In this document: positions 1 to 6,732 of the stretch, piece by piece
Layout: each line of letters opens with the position of its first letter
Numbering within the stretch: position 1 is the first letter of the stretch
Assembly: GCA_002502215.1 (NCBI GenBank)
Contig: DAPT01000091.1
Coordinates: forward strand, 1 to 23,949
DNA: 23,949 bases
Direction of reading: 5' to 3'
Source: Euryarchaeota archaeon UBA124
GTDB taxonomy: Archaea; Thermoplasmatota; Poseidoniia; Poseidoniales; Poseidoniaceae
Notes under the pieces: model-generated
What the model saw: the letters and a program-made list of their open reading frames with translations, nothing else
Told to the model about the DNA's origin: nothing
Databases searched by the model: none
Position numbers and translations under genes: made by a program

Positions 1-68
1 CCCATCAGCAATCTGCACAAGGTGCCTTGGACAAGATGATCACAGAATTGAGTTACAAGAAGTACTGA
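1..68 (+). CDS. C-terminal tail of an unidentified protein (partial, enters from the left edge)
   Basis: Reading from base 3, the plus strand is open for 21 codons and ends at a TGA at 66-68. The tail reads HQQSAQGALDKMITELSYKKY, a polar, helix-like C-terminus with normal composition for this genome. It stops only four bases before the stop codon of the convergent Hsp20-like gene, as expected for tightly packed convergent genes. The fragment is too short to assign a family. Alternatively the 68 bases are non-coding, but the good fit to the neighbouring gene end makes a real gene end more likely. Confidence 0.5.
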   Translation, partial: HQQSAQGALDKMITELSYKKY

Positions 69-72
69 TCAA

Positions 73-525
73 TTACCAACGAAGTCGCAACTGCCCGTTC
101 ACAAAGTGAGCCCTCACGTCAAGGTTTTCACCAGTTAGAGGGAGAACCCGTTCAAACGGTTGATGCCCTTCCTCTCGAACGGTGAGTTTCACATTTGTTC
201 CCGAGTCCGCACGCTGAATGTTGATTTCAACATCGTCGGATGAAACACCCTTGAGTGGAATGATGAGGCCGTCAGGATCTCGCATTCCATGCAACTCCTG
301 CAGGATCCAATCCAGACGCTGAGAGGGTTGAACATCAGCGAGGTGGGTTTCGGGAAGCATTCCAGCTTGGACAAGGACGTGTGTATGCATTCCACGAACT
401 TCGTGAAGATGGTCCGCATTCTCGTGGAACTCTTGATGGAGAATTTCGGGTTTCGATGAGAGGTTATGCTCCTTTTCAGGGCCACTGTTTTCTTCCGATA
501 ACGACAGACGCTTCCACTCGCTCAT
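73..525 (-). CDS. Hsp20/alpha-crystallin-like domain protein
   Basis: This encodes a soluble protein of 150 residues. The C-terminal half (about residues 85-150) resembles a small heat-shock/p23-like beta-sandwich: a strand with a GVSSDDVEI pattern, a charged strand ending in KLTVREE, then FERVLPL and a final NGQLRLRW strand. This matches the order seen in Hsp20 proteins. The C-terminal IxI anchor motif is missing, because the protein ends right after the last strand. The N-terminal half is acidic, His-rich and low complexity. I chose the ATG at 525 because AGGAGGGG lies 5 nt upstream (531-538). An upstream ATG at 597 would overlap the helicase gene. The helicase stop is 19 nt away, so the two are probably co-transcribed. 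It could be a chaperone-like or gas-vesicle-GvpH-like protein; the fold call is moderate and the function is unproven. Confidence 0.55.
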   Translation of the reverse strand: MSEWKRLSLSEENSGPEKEHNLSSKPEILHQEFHENADHLHEVRGMHTHVLVQAGMLPETHLADVQPSQRLDWILQELHGMRDPDGLIIPLKGVSSDDVEINIQRADSGTNVKLTVREEGHQPFERVLPLTGENLDVRAHFVNGQLRLRW

Positions 526-544
526 ATGTTCCCCTCCTGCTTGA

Positions 545-2650
545 TTATGATGAACCTTCGGATTGTCGCTGAACCCTTGAAAAGAATCGTCGTGCAAAGG
601 ATTTCGTGGTTTCAGGCTCGGATGTGGTATTCATCCGAGTGTCTCTCGGATAGCATTCGATGTAGGTGCGGTCGGTATTGCGTTTGTCGAGAAGGAGAAT
701 CAGTGCACGGTCAGCAATGCTACGAATTGGCCGCCCCATGGCCTGTAGAATCGAGTTGATGGCAGGTTGCGTCGATGCATAACGCCATGCATTTGCACGA
801 CCAAATCGTTCCTCAATGTAGGTTCGCAGTGCTTTTTGATGAATTGATGGAGGTGGATTCGGAATTCCGATGCATGCAACAGCATCCAGTAAACCATTGT
901 GGTAATCGATACCTTCCGACAAACGACCACCAAAGACTCCGGACAAGAGAATACGTCGTCCTGCTTGTTTGGCATCCTCGAGCACATCCAGTAATTGGTC
1001 AACATCTTGTTTTGACCACGTTCGATCTTCCATACGTACAACAACACCATCAAATTGTCCTTCTCCTATGTATTCGTTCAGCATTGAGTAAGAGGGCGTG
1101 AATACTGCAACATGACCAGGCGAGGAATCACAGAGCGCTTGGATGTGTGCTCGAATTCGTTGGGTATTTTGATAGGATCGGTCTTGGTAACGGGTTGTGA
1201 CATCACTTGCCACAACAATCGGGCGGCGTTGACTTGCGAAAGGTGAATCGTATTGCCGGCTGGTTGTTTTAGCCTGACCAATTCCCAGTAGATCGGCGTA
1301 CATCTTTGGAGGATAAAGCGTGCCTGACATTAGAATGCTCCCAGCGCACTTTTTGAGAACGGGGCCTGAGACCAATCCAGGATCAAGAAGATGCGACGTA
1401 ATTCGTCCTTCTTTCCCTTTTGCATCATGAACATAAACGAGGGCAGTGCCTTCACCGAATCGCAACATGTCTTCGATTAAGTGTCCTATTCGGTGTGCAT
1501 CAATGTCGATGTTTAGGTTTTCTTCATCGGCATCAACTTTGATTTCCACTTCAAGGAGAACATCGCGTAGAATTTTCAACCGGTCAAGACCTTCACCAGG
1601 CGATTCGATAACTGCTGATTGTTGCTGGAGTTGTTGCTGTCCGACCTTACCTTCAACCTCATCGCATGATGCGAGGAAGATGTTTCGCAGACGTTCAACT
1701 TGTACCCGGCGTTCGTCAAACTCAGCGGGTTCGGACAGAAGGTCTCTGAACAAATCACTCATACGTGTGCGACATGCCTTCATAACACTAAGCGCCCATG
1801 AATTAAGGGATGATTGGAGGACCAATCCATCCGTTCCAAGCGACGAAGCCGCTTCTGCAATCGTTTCTGTGTATTCTTCAAGATCGATTGTCGCATTGCG
1901 GATGACTGTAGGTGTGAATCGACGTTCCATCCCCATTCGAATTCTGTCTGGAAGATTGTGTGCTTCGTCCACAATCACAATCAAATCGGATAAATCAACC
2001 TCCATCGCATTAAGAGAAGCTTCCCGAACAGCATCAACAAACAGGTGATTGTAATCCCCAACAAAAACATCGGCGGAAGAAACAGCTTCTCTTGCTGCTT
2101 TCCAAGGGCATGTTAGCGTCGGAACACCATGCTCTGAATGGGTTTGGGTCATCTGAACCAATTCATCAACGTGGAGGGGGTCTGAGAGAATCCTTTGGCG
2201 AAGACCAGGTGCTTGGGTAAGGTATGGTTTGCAACTCCGAGTCGAACGTGCTTGATTGCAAAGCAAAGAAAACAGTGGAGGGGTTTCTTTGGCAAACGGT
2301 TGGACACACATGTTCGATTGACCGACCATGTCCACAAGCCTCACCTTTTCCTGCGGTGGTCGTCGTGCGTTTATTCTACGTACGGTGTCGACAACAATTT
2401 TGTGTTGGCTCTGCCGAGAAGTAAGGAAAAAAATGGTGCGTGGTCCGTTCGCAGTCCGAACAGCATCGATGGCAGCAGCGAGAGCTGCAGCAGTTTTTCC
2501 GATACCGGTTGGAGCAGCAGCGAGGTGATGTCCACCTGCTTGCAGAGCTGCGAGGCAATCATGAATCATCTCGAGTTGTCCGGGACGAGCTTTTTCATGA
2601 GCAAGATAGCGAATCTCTTCTGAGGAAACGGAGGATTCCTCGCCTGACAT
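545..2650 (-). CDS. XPD/Rad3-family (DinG-like) superfamily 2 DNA helicase with Fe-S cluster
   Basis: This is an ATP-dependent 5'-3' DNA helicase of 701 residues, likely acting in DNA repair or transcription-linked processing. Visible motifs are Walker A APTGIGKT (residues 46-53), the DEAH box (228-231), an MSGTLYPP segment, the GVFGGRLSEGID segment, and motif VI QAMGRPIRS (636-644). Four cysteines between motifs I and II (C115, C131, C140, C181, the last followed by PW) occupy the position of the 4Fe-4S cluster that defines XPD, DinG and FANCJ helicases. The first 20 residues are polar, and about 45 residues follow motif VI. Its length is slightly above usual archaeal XPD. The start lacks a clear ribosome binding site, and a GC-rich hairpin lies about 70 nt upstream. 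The Hsp20-like gene follows 19 nt downstream. XPD versus archaeal DinG-like cannot be decided without a tree. Confidence 0.9.
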   Translation of the reverse strand: MSGEESSVSSEEIRYLAHEKARPGQLEMIHDCLAALQAGGHHLAAAPTGIGKTAAALAAAIDAVRTANGPRTIFFLTSRQSQHKIVVDTVRRINARRPPQEKVRLVDMVGQSNMCVQPFAKETPPLFSLLCNQARSTRSCKPYLTQAPGLRQRILSDPLHVDELVQMTQTHSEHGVPTLTCPWKAAREAVSSADVFVGDYNHLFVDAVREASLNAMEVDLSDLIVIVDEAHNLPDRIRMGMERRFTPTVIRNATIDLEEYTETIAEAASSLGTDGLVLQSSLNSWALSVMKACRTRMSDLFRDLLSEPAEFDERRVQVERLRNIFLASCDEVEGKVGQQQLQQQSAVIESPGEGLDRLKILRDVLLEVEIKVDADEENLNIDIDAHRIGHLIEDMLRFGEGTALVYVHDAKGKEGRITSHLLDPGLVSGPVLKKCAGSILMSGTLYPPKMYADLLGIGQAKTTSRQYDSPFASQRRPIVVASDVTTRYQDRSYQNTQRIRAHIQALCDSSPGHVAVFTPSYSMLNEYIGEGQFDGVVVRMEDRTWSKQDVDQLLDVLEDAKQAGRRILLSGVFGGRLSEGIDYHNGLLDAVACIGIPNPPPSIHQKALRTYIEERFGRANAWRYASTQPAINSILQAMGRPIRSIADRALILLLDKRNTDRTYIECYPRDTRMNTTSEPETTKSFARRFFSRVQRQSEGSS

Positions 2651-2717
2651 ACTGAGAGAACAATGACGACCCCTCTAAAGGATTCTTGTCGAAAGCATTC
2701 GCTCATTGTTATCGAGT

Positions 2718-2743
2718 GTGCCGTGGAGTGGGGGCCGCGGCAC
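2718..2743. other. GC-rich inverted repeat (possible RNA hairpin) upstream of the helicase
   Basis: The arms GTGCCGTGG (2718-2726) and CCGCGGCAC (2735-2743) pair over 9 bp, with one G-T wobble, around an 8-nt G-rich loop. On the minus strand this lies in the 110-nt leader between the small gene ending at 2761 and the helicase start at 2650. No T-run follows on the minus strand, so it does not look like a standard terminator. It may be a leader structure or a processing site. I see no other recognisable element in 2651-2760. Confidence 0.45.
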
Positions 2744-2760
2744 GTGTGGGGTTTCCACCG

Positions 2761-2961
2761 TCAAGAGACAGGTGTGGAATCAGAGTCCCCCCGTCCGTCA
2801 TCCGGGGGGCTGTGGGGGTTGTGGTGTTGGGGTCCACATTGGTCACGTAGTGCACGACGGGCACGAATCCGCAAGGTTGCTAAGCCGTGCAAGTTGGACC
2901 GATCTTGCACCGCATTGAAGGTGGCCTCTGGAAGCGTTTTGTCTTCGTTTGGCCAAATCAT
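2761..2961 (-). CDS. Small hypothetical protein between RHH regulator and helicase
   Basis: This is a possible 66-residue protein that I do not recognise. The first ~40 residues look protein-like (ATFNAVQDRS, then an Arg-rich helix ending RARRALRDQCG). The last 25 residues are Pro/Asp/Gly-rich and probably disordered. The ATG at 2961 is preceded on the minus strand by a purine-rich AGAGGGGATGGG stretch that can serve as a ribosome binding site. The RHH regulator ends at 2991, 29 nt upstream, so the two could form an operon. The 3' half of the gene is strongly C-rich on the minus strand and includes a perfect 7-bp hairpin (2787-2809), unlike its neighbours. The alternative is a structured non-coding RNA; without this gene the stretch 2651-2990 would be an empty 340 nt. 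Confidence 0.45.
   Translation of the reverse strand: MIWPNEDKTLPEATFNAVQDRSNLHGLATLRIRARRALRDQCGPQHHNPHSPPDDGRGDSDSTPVS
2787..2809. repeat. Short perfect inverted repeat, CCCCCCG / CGGGGGG
   Basis: Seven-base arms at 2787-2793 and 2803-2809 flank a 9-nt loop. The hairpin lies inside the 3' part of the small gene at 2761-2961, in a locally GC-rich, strand-asymmetric patch (about 2780-2835) with several G-runs on the plus strand. It could be an RNA hairpin. Confidence 0.5.
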
Positions 2962-2990
2962 CCCATCCCCTCTCTGCTCTCACCGCTTTT

Positions 2991-3365
2991 TCATTCGTGG
3001 TATTCCTTGCTTGCTTGAGTTGCGTCAACTGCGTTGGCGACAACATCATCGAGTTCATTCTGGATTCCCTTGGCTTCTGCCAATTTCTTTTGAGTGTAAA
3101 GGACCAATCCCTCGGAGGCGGCTTGTTCGTGAGACACGCCATACAATTCGTACAAAGAGGCAAGATGTCGCTCCATTTGGCGGCCAATGGGTACACGCAC
3201 GCTTTTCATTCCAGGTAGCTTTGCTTGCCCATGAAGGAGTTGTTGTATTGCAAGTCGTATGACGTCGGATCGGTTTTTGATGCCGTCCTGTCCAACGAGC
3301 ATGTCCAGCTCTTGCAGGGTATCAGCATCGAGTCGAATCGAAGTGAGTGTGCTTTGGTTGCTCAT
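2991..3365 (-). CDS. Ribbon-helix-helix (CopG/NikR-like) transcriptional regulator
   Basis: This is a DNA-binding regulator of 124 residues. The N-terminal ~45 residues form a ribbon-helix-helix: strand STLTSIRLD (5-13), helix A (14-24), then GIKNRSDVIRLAIQQLL (28-44), the typical turn and helix B with Arg/Ser before the second helix. The rest (50-124) is a mostly helical, charged domain without metal-binding His/Cys clusters, so a NikR-type nickel site is not evident. The ATG at 3365 was chosen because AAGGAGG (3373-3379) lies 7 nt upstream; the start 30 nt further upstream has no such site. It is transcribed away from the TerB-like gene, and the shared spacer contains repeats that could be its operator. 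A small gene follows 29 nt downstream. Confidence 0.85.
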   Translation of the reverse strand: MSNQSTLTSIRLDADTLQELDMLVGQDGIKNRSDVIRLAIQQLLHGQAKLPGMKSVRVPIGRQMERHLASLYELYGVSHEQAASEGLVLYTQKKLAEAKGIQNELDDVVANAVDATQASKEYHE

Positions 3366-3366
3366 C

Positions 3367-3377
3367 GGAGGTCCTCC
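3367..3377 (-). promoter_or_regulatory. Ribosome binding site of the RHH gene inside an inverted repeat
   Basis: The plus strand reads GGAGGTCCTCC. On the mRNA the AAGGAGG ribosome binding site is followed at once by ACCTCC, which is complementary to it. The RNA could fold into a GGAG-GAC-CTCC mini-hairpin that hides the site. The DNA palindrome could also be a protein-binding half-site. Confidence 0.4.
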
Positions 3378-3402
3378 TTGTAGTAGGGTTAGCACTCCAG
3401 CC

Positions 3403-3408
3403 TATAAA
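3403..3408 (-). promoter_or_regulatory. Candidate TATA box for the RHH gene
   Basis: The minus strand reads TTTATA here, about 40 nt upstream of the RHH start codon. Transcription starting ~25 nt downstream would give a short leader that just includes the AAGGAGG ribosome binding site. Confidence 0.35.
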
Positions 3409-3440
3409 TGTATCACAAACGTAGTACATAACGTAATACA
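3409..3440. promoter_or_regulatory. Candidate operator in the divergent spacer: inverted and direct repeats
   Basis: TGTATCAC (3409-3416) and GTAATACA (3433-3440) form an inverted repeat with 7 of 8 matches. Between and overlapping them, ACGTAGTAC (3419-3427) and ACGTAATAC (3431-3439) form a direct repeat with a 12-bp period. Repeats about one helical turn apart suit cooperative binding by RHH dimers. The site lies next to the likely promoters of both divergent genes, so autoregulation and control of the TerB-like gene are plausible inferences. Confidence 0.45.
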
Positions 3441-3452
3441 ACAAAGAACTCT

Positions 3453-3458
3453 AATATC
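3453..3458 (+). promoter_or_regulatory. Candidate TATA box for the TerB-like gene
   Basis: TAATAT lies 21-26 nt before the ATG at 3479, the spacing expected for leaderless transcription in archaea. No ribosome binding site precedes that ATG. Confidence 0.35.
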
Positions 3459-3478
3459 ATAGCCTCTGTGAGCCGTTT

Positions 3479-3916
3479 ATGCTCCAAGACACGGCCGCAA
3501 ACCGACTCTACCTGCAATTGGTCGAGACCGCTCTCGAAGATTCAATTGTCACCGATGATGAGGCCGCAATTCTGAGAATTCTTGCTGCTACACTTGGTGT
3601 TCAACCAAGCGATACTGCGCTCTGTCTTTCGATCGCCCGTGGAGAAGAGTTGAACCCATTCGATGAAATGGGTGATGTTGAACTACCCATGGGCACAGTT
3701 TCAACGTACCAATCTGCATTAATTGCAGCCCTTGACGATGAGGTGATCAGCGAAGACGAATGGGCGCTGCTCGATCACCTTCGCCGATTACTGTCGATTC
3801 AGCCTGATCAGCATGCGATGATTGAGGAAGCAATTCATGCAATGGCAGACGTCGATGCTGAGGGTCAGCGACGTATTCAGCGACTTGAACGATTCATGAC
3901 TGTCTGTCCTCTATGA
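3479..3916 (+). CDS. TerB-like two-repeat helical protein
   Basis: This is a soluble acidic protein of 145 residues made of two similar helical halves. Repeat 1 (about residues 10-46) has the pattern of a helix, ALEDSIVTDDEAAIL, and a second helix ending LGVQPSD. Repeat 2 (about 75-111) has ALDDEVISEDEWALL and LSIQPDQ in the same places. The acidic 'D-D/E-x-I/V-T/S-D/E-D-E' turn is characteristic of TerB/DjlA-like and archaeal TerB-like domains, where acidic residues may bind metal. The exact function is unknown. The start is the only sensible ATG and is probably leaderless. It is divergent from the RHH regulator, which may control it. Glutamate dehydrogenase begins 88 nt downstream on the same strand. 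Confidence 0.6.
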   Translation: MLQDTAANRLYLQLVETALEDSIVTDDEAAILRILAATLGVQPSDTALCLSIARGEELNPFDEMGDVELPMGTVSTYQSALIAALDDEVISEDEWALLDHLRRLLSIQPDQHAMIEEAIHAMADVDAEGQRRIQRLERFMTVCPL

Positions 3917-3980
3917 CCTGTTTGAAACGACCTCTGGGCTACCTATTCAATGACAACCATTAGAAACACTTTGAGGGTCG

Positions 3981-4003
3981 AGAGGCTCAAGGTGGAAACC
4001 TCT
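3981..4003 (+). promoter_or_regulatory. Glutamate dehydrogenase leader with ribosome binding site in alternative stems
   Basis: AAGGTGG (3989-3995) sits 9 nt before the gdhA ATG at 4005. The flanks AGAGG (3981-3985) and CCTCT (3999-4003) can pair, and AGGT-GGAA-ACCT can form a competing small hairpin that covers the ribosome binding site. Arms are only 4-5 bp, so the structure is tentative. Confidence 0.25.
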
Positions 4004-4004
4004 T

Positions 4005-5360
4005 ATGCAAATAGTCAAAGATATCTACGATGCAGTTGTCGCCCGCGATCCCGAACAAACCGAATTTCACCAGGCTGTGTGGGAAGTCCTCGAGAGTTTA
4101 GGCCCTGCATTGGAGCGCCACCCGGAGTACGTTGACATGGCCAAGCGCGTCGTTGAACCCGAGCGCCTCATCCATTTTCGAGTCCCTTGGGTTGACGACA
4201 ACGGAAACGAACATGTTAACCGAGGTTTTCGAGTACAATTCAACGGTGCTATAGGACCGTACAAAGGTGGACTCCGATTTCACCCATCCGTTAATACCTC
4301 GATTCTGAAGTTCCTTGCGTTTGAGCAGATTTTCAAGAACAGCCTCACAGGCCTTCCAATGGGCGGCGGAAAAGGTGGCTCAGACTTCAATCCAAAAGGC
4401 AAGAGTGATGCTGAAGTCATGCGTTTCTGCCAATCGTTCATGATGGAGCTGTGGCGCCATATCGGACAGGATTGTGACGTCCCTGCTGGTGACATTGGTG
4501 TTGGTGGTCGAGAAATTGGCTACATGTACGGAATGTACCGCAAACTCCGCAACGAGTTCCAAGCTGGAGTTCTCACTGGAAAGGGACTCTCTTACGGTGG
4601 TTCCTTGATTCGACCCGAGGCAACGGGATACGGCCTTGTTTACTTTGCACGAGAAATGCTCGCAGCACAAGGTAAGTCCTTCGAAGGGGCACTTGTTTCG
4701 ATATCAGGCTCTGGAAACGTTGCTCAATACGCTTGTGAAAAAGTCCTCGACCTTGGCGGTAAACCAATTACAATGTCGGACTCAAGTGGATTTATACACG
4801 ATCCTGCTGGTATCGACCGGGAAAAGCTTGCGTGGATTATGGATTTGAAGAACAATCGACGTGGACGAATTTCTGAGTATGCATCGCATTTCGATGGAGT
4901 CGTCTTCACTGCATCCGCCCCAGAACCAACACCAAACGGTCTTTGGGGAGTAAACGCCGATGTCGCTCTTCCTTGCGCAACACAAAACGAACTGAACGGT
5001 GCAGAAGCACAAATGCTCGTTGACAACAACGTCATCGCAGTTGCAGAAGGCGCAAACATGCCGTGCACCCCCGAAGCAGTGGAAGTCTTCCAAAAGAACG
5101 GTATTCTTTTTGCTCCAGGCAAGGCCAGCAACGCCGGTGGTGTAGCCACCTCTGGGCTTGAGATGAGCCAAAACTCGCTTCGTCTTTCTTGGACTCGTGA
5201 AGAGGTCGATGAGCGACTTGATGCCATCATGGTCGGAATTCACAAGGCAGCATATGAGACTGCGAAAGAATACGGACGTGATGGAGATTACGTCTTTGGT
5301 GCAAACGTTGCTGGCTTCCTCAAAATCGCTGAGGCCATGCTTGCACAGGGTGTTGTTTGA
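4005..5360 (+). CDS. gdhA: NADP-type glutamate dehydrogenase
   Basis: It catalyses reversible reductive amination of 2-oxoglutarate to glutamate, the main ammonium-assimilation step it shares with bacteria. The protein has 451 residues, close to the hexameric bacterial/fungal class I enzyme (E. coli GdhA, 447) and longer than typical archaeal hyperthermophile GDH. Substrate-binding lysines are visible in YKGGLRFHP (K87) and in FEQIFKNSLTG (K111). The catalytic lysine is in LPMGGGKGGSDFNPKGKS (K123), and the catalytic aspartate is in VPAGDIGVGGREIGYM (D163). A Rossmann-type GSGNVAQYACEK segment follows in the nucleotide domain. The start at 4005 has AAGGTGG 9 nt upstream. It is convergent with the archaellin-like genes, with a ~100-nt AT-rich spacer (5361-5461) in which I see no clear terminator hairpin. 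Confidence 0.95.
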   Translation: MQIVKDIYDAVVARDPEQTEFHQAVWEVLESLGPALERHPEYVDMAKRVVEPERLIHFRVPWVDDNGNEHVNRGFRVQFNGAIGPYKGGLRFHPSVNTSILKFLAFEQIFKNSLTGLPMGGGKGGSDFNPKGKSDAEVMRFCQSFMMELWRHIGQDCDVPAGDIGVGGREIGYMYGMYRKLRNEFQAGVLTGKGLSYGGSLIRPEATGYGLVYFAREMLAAQGKSFEGALVSISGSGNVAQYACEKVLDLGGKPITMSDSSGFIHDPAGIDREKLAWIMDLKNNRRGRISEYASHFDGVVFTASAPEPTPNGLWGVNADVALPCATQNELNGAEAQMLVDNNVIAVAEGANMPCTPEAVEVFQKNGILFAPGKASNAGGVATSGLEMSQNSLRLSWTREEVDERLDAIMVGIHKAAYETAKEYGRDGDYVFGANVAGFLKIAEAMLAQGVV

Positions 5361-5461
5361 GGCATAACGTCGAAATCAAACGCCCTCATTTGAATCGTTA
5401 TCGAACGTTGAATTCGATTTAACCATGTCCAATTCGGTAAGAAACAAGACCGATTTTCTCT

Positions 5462-6061
5462 TCAGGTGACCGATTCGCCAGGACCGAGTGTTAACGCTCG
5501 TAATTCTTGCGTGGTATGTCCTCCGAAGGGCAGGAAGATGGTGTAATAAGCCACGATTCCTTGATCATGGATGAATTTTGGACCGCACTCATCGCTGTTA
5601 GGGTTCGCATCGGTCCCACCATCGACTCCGATAAAATACCGCTTGCCGGAGACCAAAGAATCCGGTTCCTCGATTTGTCCACCGACTTCCCAAATTGCAA
5701 CGTTTGGAACTGGGCCTGAACCCCAACTACCGAGGTCTCCAGTTTTCCTGTGCAACGTTTCGGTATTGTCTACACACCACAGCACGAAACCAACGTCTTC
5801 AACTTCGACTTCTTTGCCAAGGCTTTGGTACTCAATCATGAACAAATAATCGTCGTATGCATCCGCAACCCAAGCGCCAACAAAGACGACTTGAGTATGG
5901 GCTTCTTTGGAGGTTGTTGCAACAATTGATTCTGTATTTTCTGCAATCACTTCGAGTTGATAGATCATCACGGATGCTGATGAAATGATTGCGATCATCA
6001 CCCCTACGAAAACAATCATTGCTCCTAGCCCAACTTGTCCAAAGGTGTCTTGTTCTTCCAT
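5462..6061 (-). CDS. Archaellin-like (class III signal peptide) surface filament protein, second of pair
   Basis: This is a 199-residue filament-subunit-like protein. The N-terminus reads MEEQDTFG then QVGLGAMIVFVGVMIAIISS, closely matching archaellins: a short charged leader, a Gly at the cleavage position (after residue 8), then a QVG(I/L)G hydrophobic helix (9-35). The following ENTESIVATTSKEAHTQVV segment and the later strand-rich part with GKEVEVEDV also follow the archaellin pattern. The start at 6061 is 4 nt after the stop of the preceding archaellin-like gene, so they are translationally linked; an upstream in-frame ATG at 6154 would overlap that gene and spoil the signal peptide. No archaellum motor genes are in the window. 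It could be a minor archaellin, a FlaF/FlaG-like stator component, or an archaeal pilin. Confidence 0.7.
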   Translation of the reverse strand: MEEQDTFGQVGLGAMIVFVGVMIAIISSASVMIYQLEVIAENTESIVATTSKEAHTQVVFVGAWVADAYDDYLFMIEYQSLGKEVEVEDVGFVLWCVDNTETLHRKTGDLGSWGSGPVPNVAIWEVGGQIEEPDSLVSGKRYFIGVDGGTDANPNSDECGPKFIHDQGIVAYYTIFLPFGGHTTQELRALTLGPGESVT

Positions 6062-6065
6062 TGTA

Positions 6066-6680
6066 TCAGCCCAATAAGTCATAACCTGGGCCGGCATCAT
6101 TGCCCAAGTAAAAATCGATTTCTGCTGTCCTGCCGTTTTCAATCGCAAGGACAAGTGTTCCTCTATAATCCAATTTCAAATCATACTCGCCATTGCCATT
6201 TGGACTGGTCATGTCAAGGATGATGTGGTAGTATGTGCCTTGTTCAAATTCATCAATGGCATTTTGGTCTGAGCCACTCCCAGTGAGCGTTGTTGCAAGT
6301 TCAAAGTTTCCTGAAGAGTAATCCAACTTGTTTTCTGTTGCTGTTCCTCCTGTATTACCGTCATCACCCATCACCACCCACTTGACCGATGAATCCTCGA
6401 TTGAATCCGAGGCAAATGGGAACTTGAAAACGAGATACAATCGATCGTTGGTGTTGTCAACCGTATCGAGTGAATCGACCTCAAATGTGAGCACGTATGG
6501 GATTGCATCCAGTGTCTCTGACTGGTTAATGCTTTGAGATCTGGACTCCATGAACGCCTGCTCAATCATCATCAGTGCCATTCCAGCAATAATGGCTGAA
6601 AACAAAATAATCATGATCATACTGATCATGGCGCTTAATGCGAATTCAGCACATCGATCATGCTGAAGTTCCCCTTCCAT
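6066..6680 (-). CDS. Archaellin/pilin-like surface filament protein, first of pair
   Basis: This 204-residue protein has an N-terminal leader MEGELQHDRC followed by a long hydrophobic helix (about 11-43, AEFALSAMISMIMIILF...), as in class III signal peptides processed by the archaeal prepilin peptidase. The residue before the predicted cut is Cys instead of the usual Gly/Ala, which is odd. The body contains a strand LYLVFKFPFASDSIEDSSVKW that resembles the archaellin 'vklaPGSdpIDLs' segment, then a Ser/Gly/Asn-rich region. There is no strong ribosome binding site. The gene lies 52 nt downstream of the calcium-repeat surface protein and 4 nt upstream of the second archaellin-like gene. It is likely exported and assembled in the envelope; swimming versus adhesion cannot be told from sequence. 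Confidence 0.65.
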   Translation of the reverse strand: MEGELQHDRCAEFALSAMISMIMIILFSAIIAGMALMMIEQAFMESRSQSINQSETLDAIPYVLTFEVDSLDTVDNTNDRLYLVFKFPFASDSIEDSSVKWVVMGDDGNTGGTATENKLDYSSGNFELATTLTGSGSDQNAIDEFEQGTYYHIILDMTSPNGNGEYDLKLDYRGTLVLAIENGRTAEIDFYLGNDAGPGYDLLG

Positions 6681-6732
6681 GTTAAGAATCAGAATGTTGA
6701 GAACCTAAATGCTTGCCTGTGTTTATCCAACC

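Noticed and set aside
1446..2048. Plus-strand frame of 200 codons rich in Ser/Arg
   Set aside because: It is antisense to the XPD-like helicase, whose motifs are intact; its composition is typical of antisense frames.
2714..2990. Possible archaeal SRP RNA or RNase P RNA in the GC-rich patch
   Set aside because: I could not find the SRP helix 8 core nor the RNase P conserved regions on either strand; the stems are short.
2663..3262. Plus-strand frame of 199 codons through the GC-rich patch
   Set aside because: It is antisense to the RHH gene over its second half and Trp/Arg/Cys-rich; the minus-strand alternatives have ribosome binding sites and sensible proteins.
5361..5461. Terminator between glutamate dehydrogenase and the archaellin-like genes
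   Set aside because: The spacer is AT-rich with one short T-rich run near 5454 but shows no convincing stem; not enough to call a terminator.
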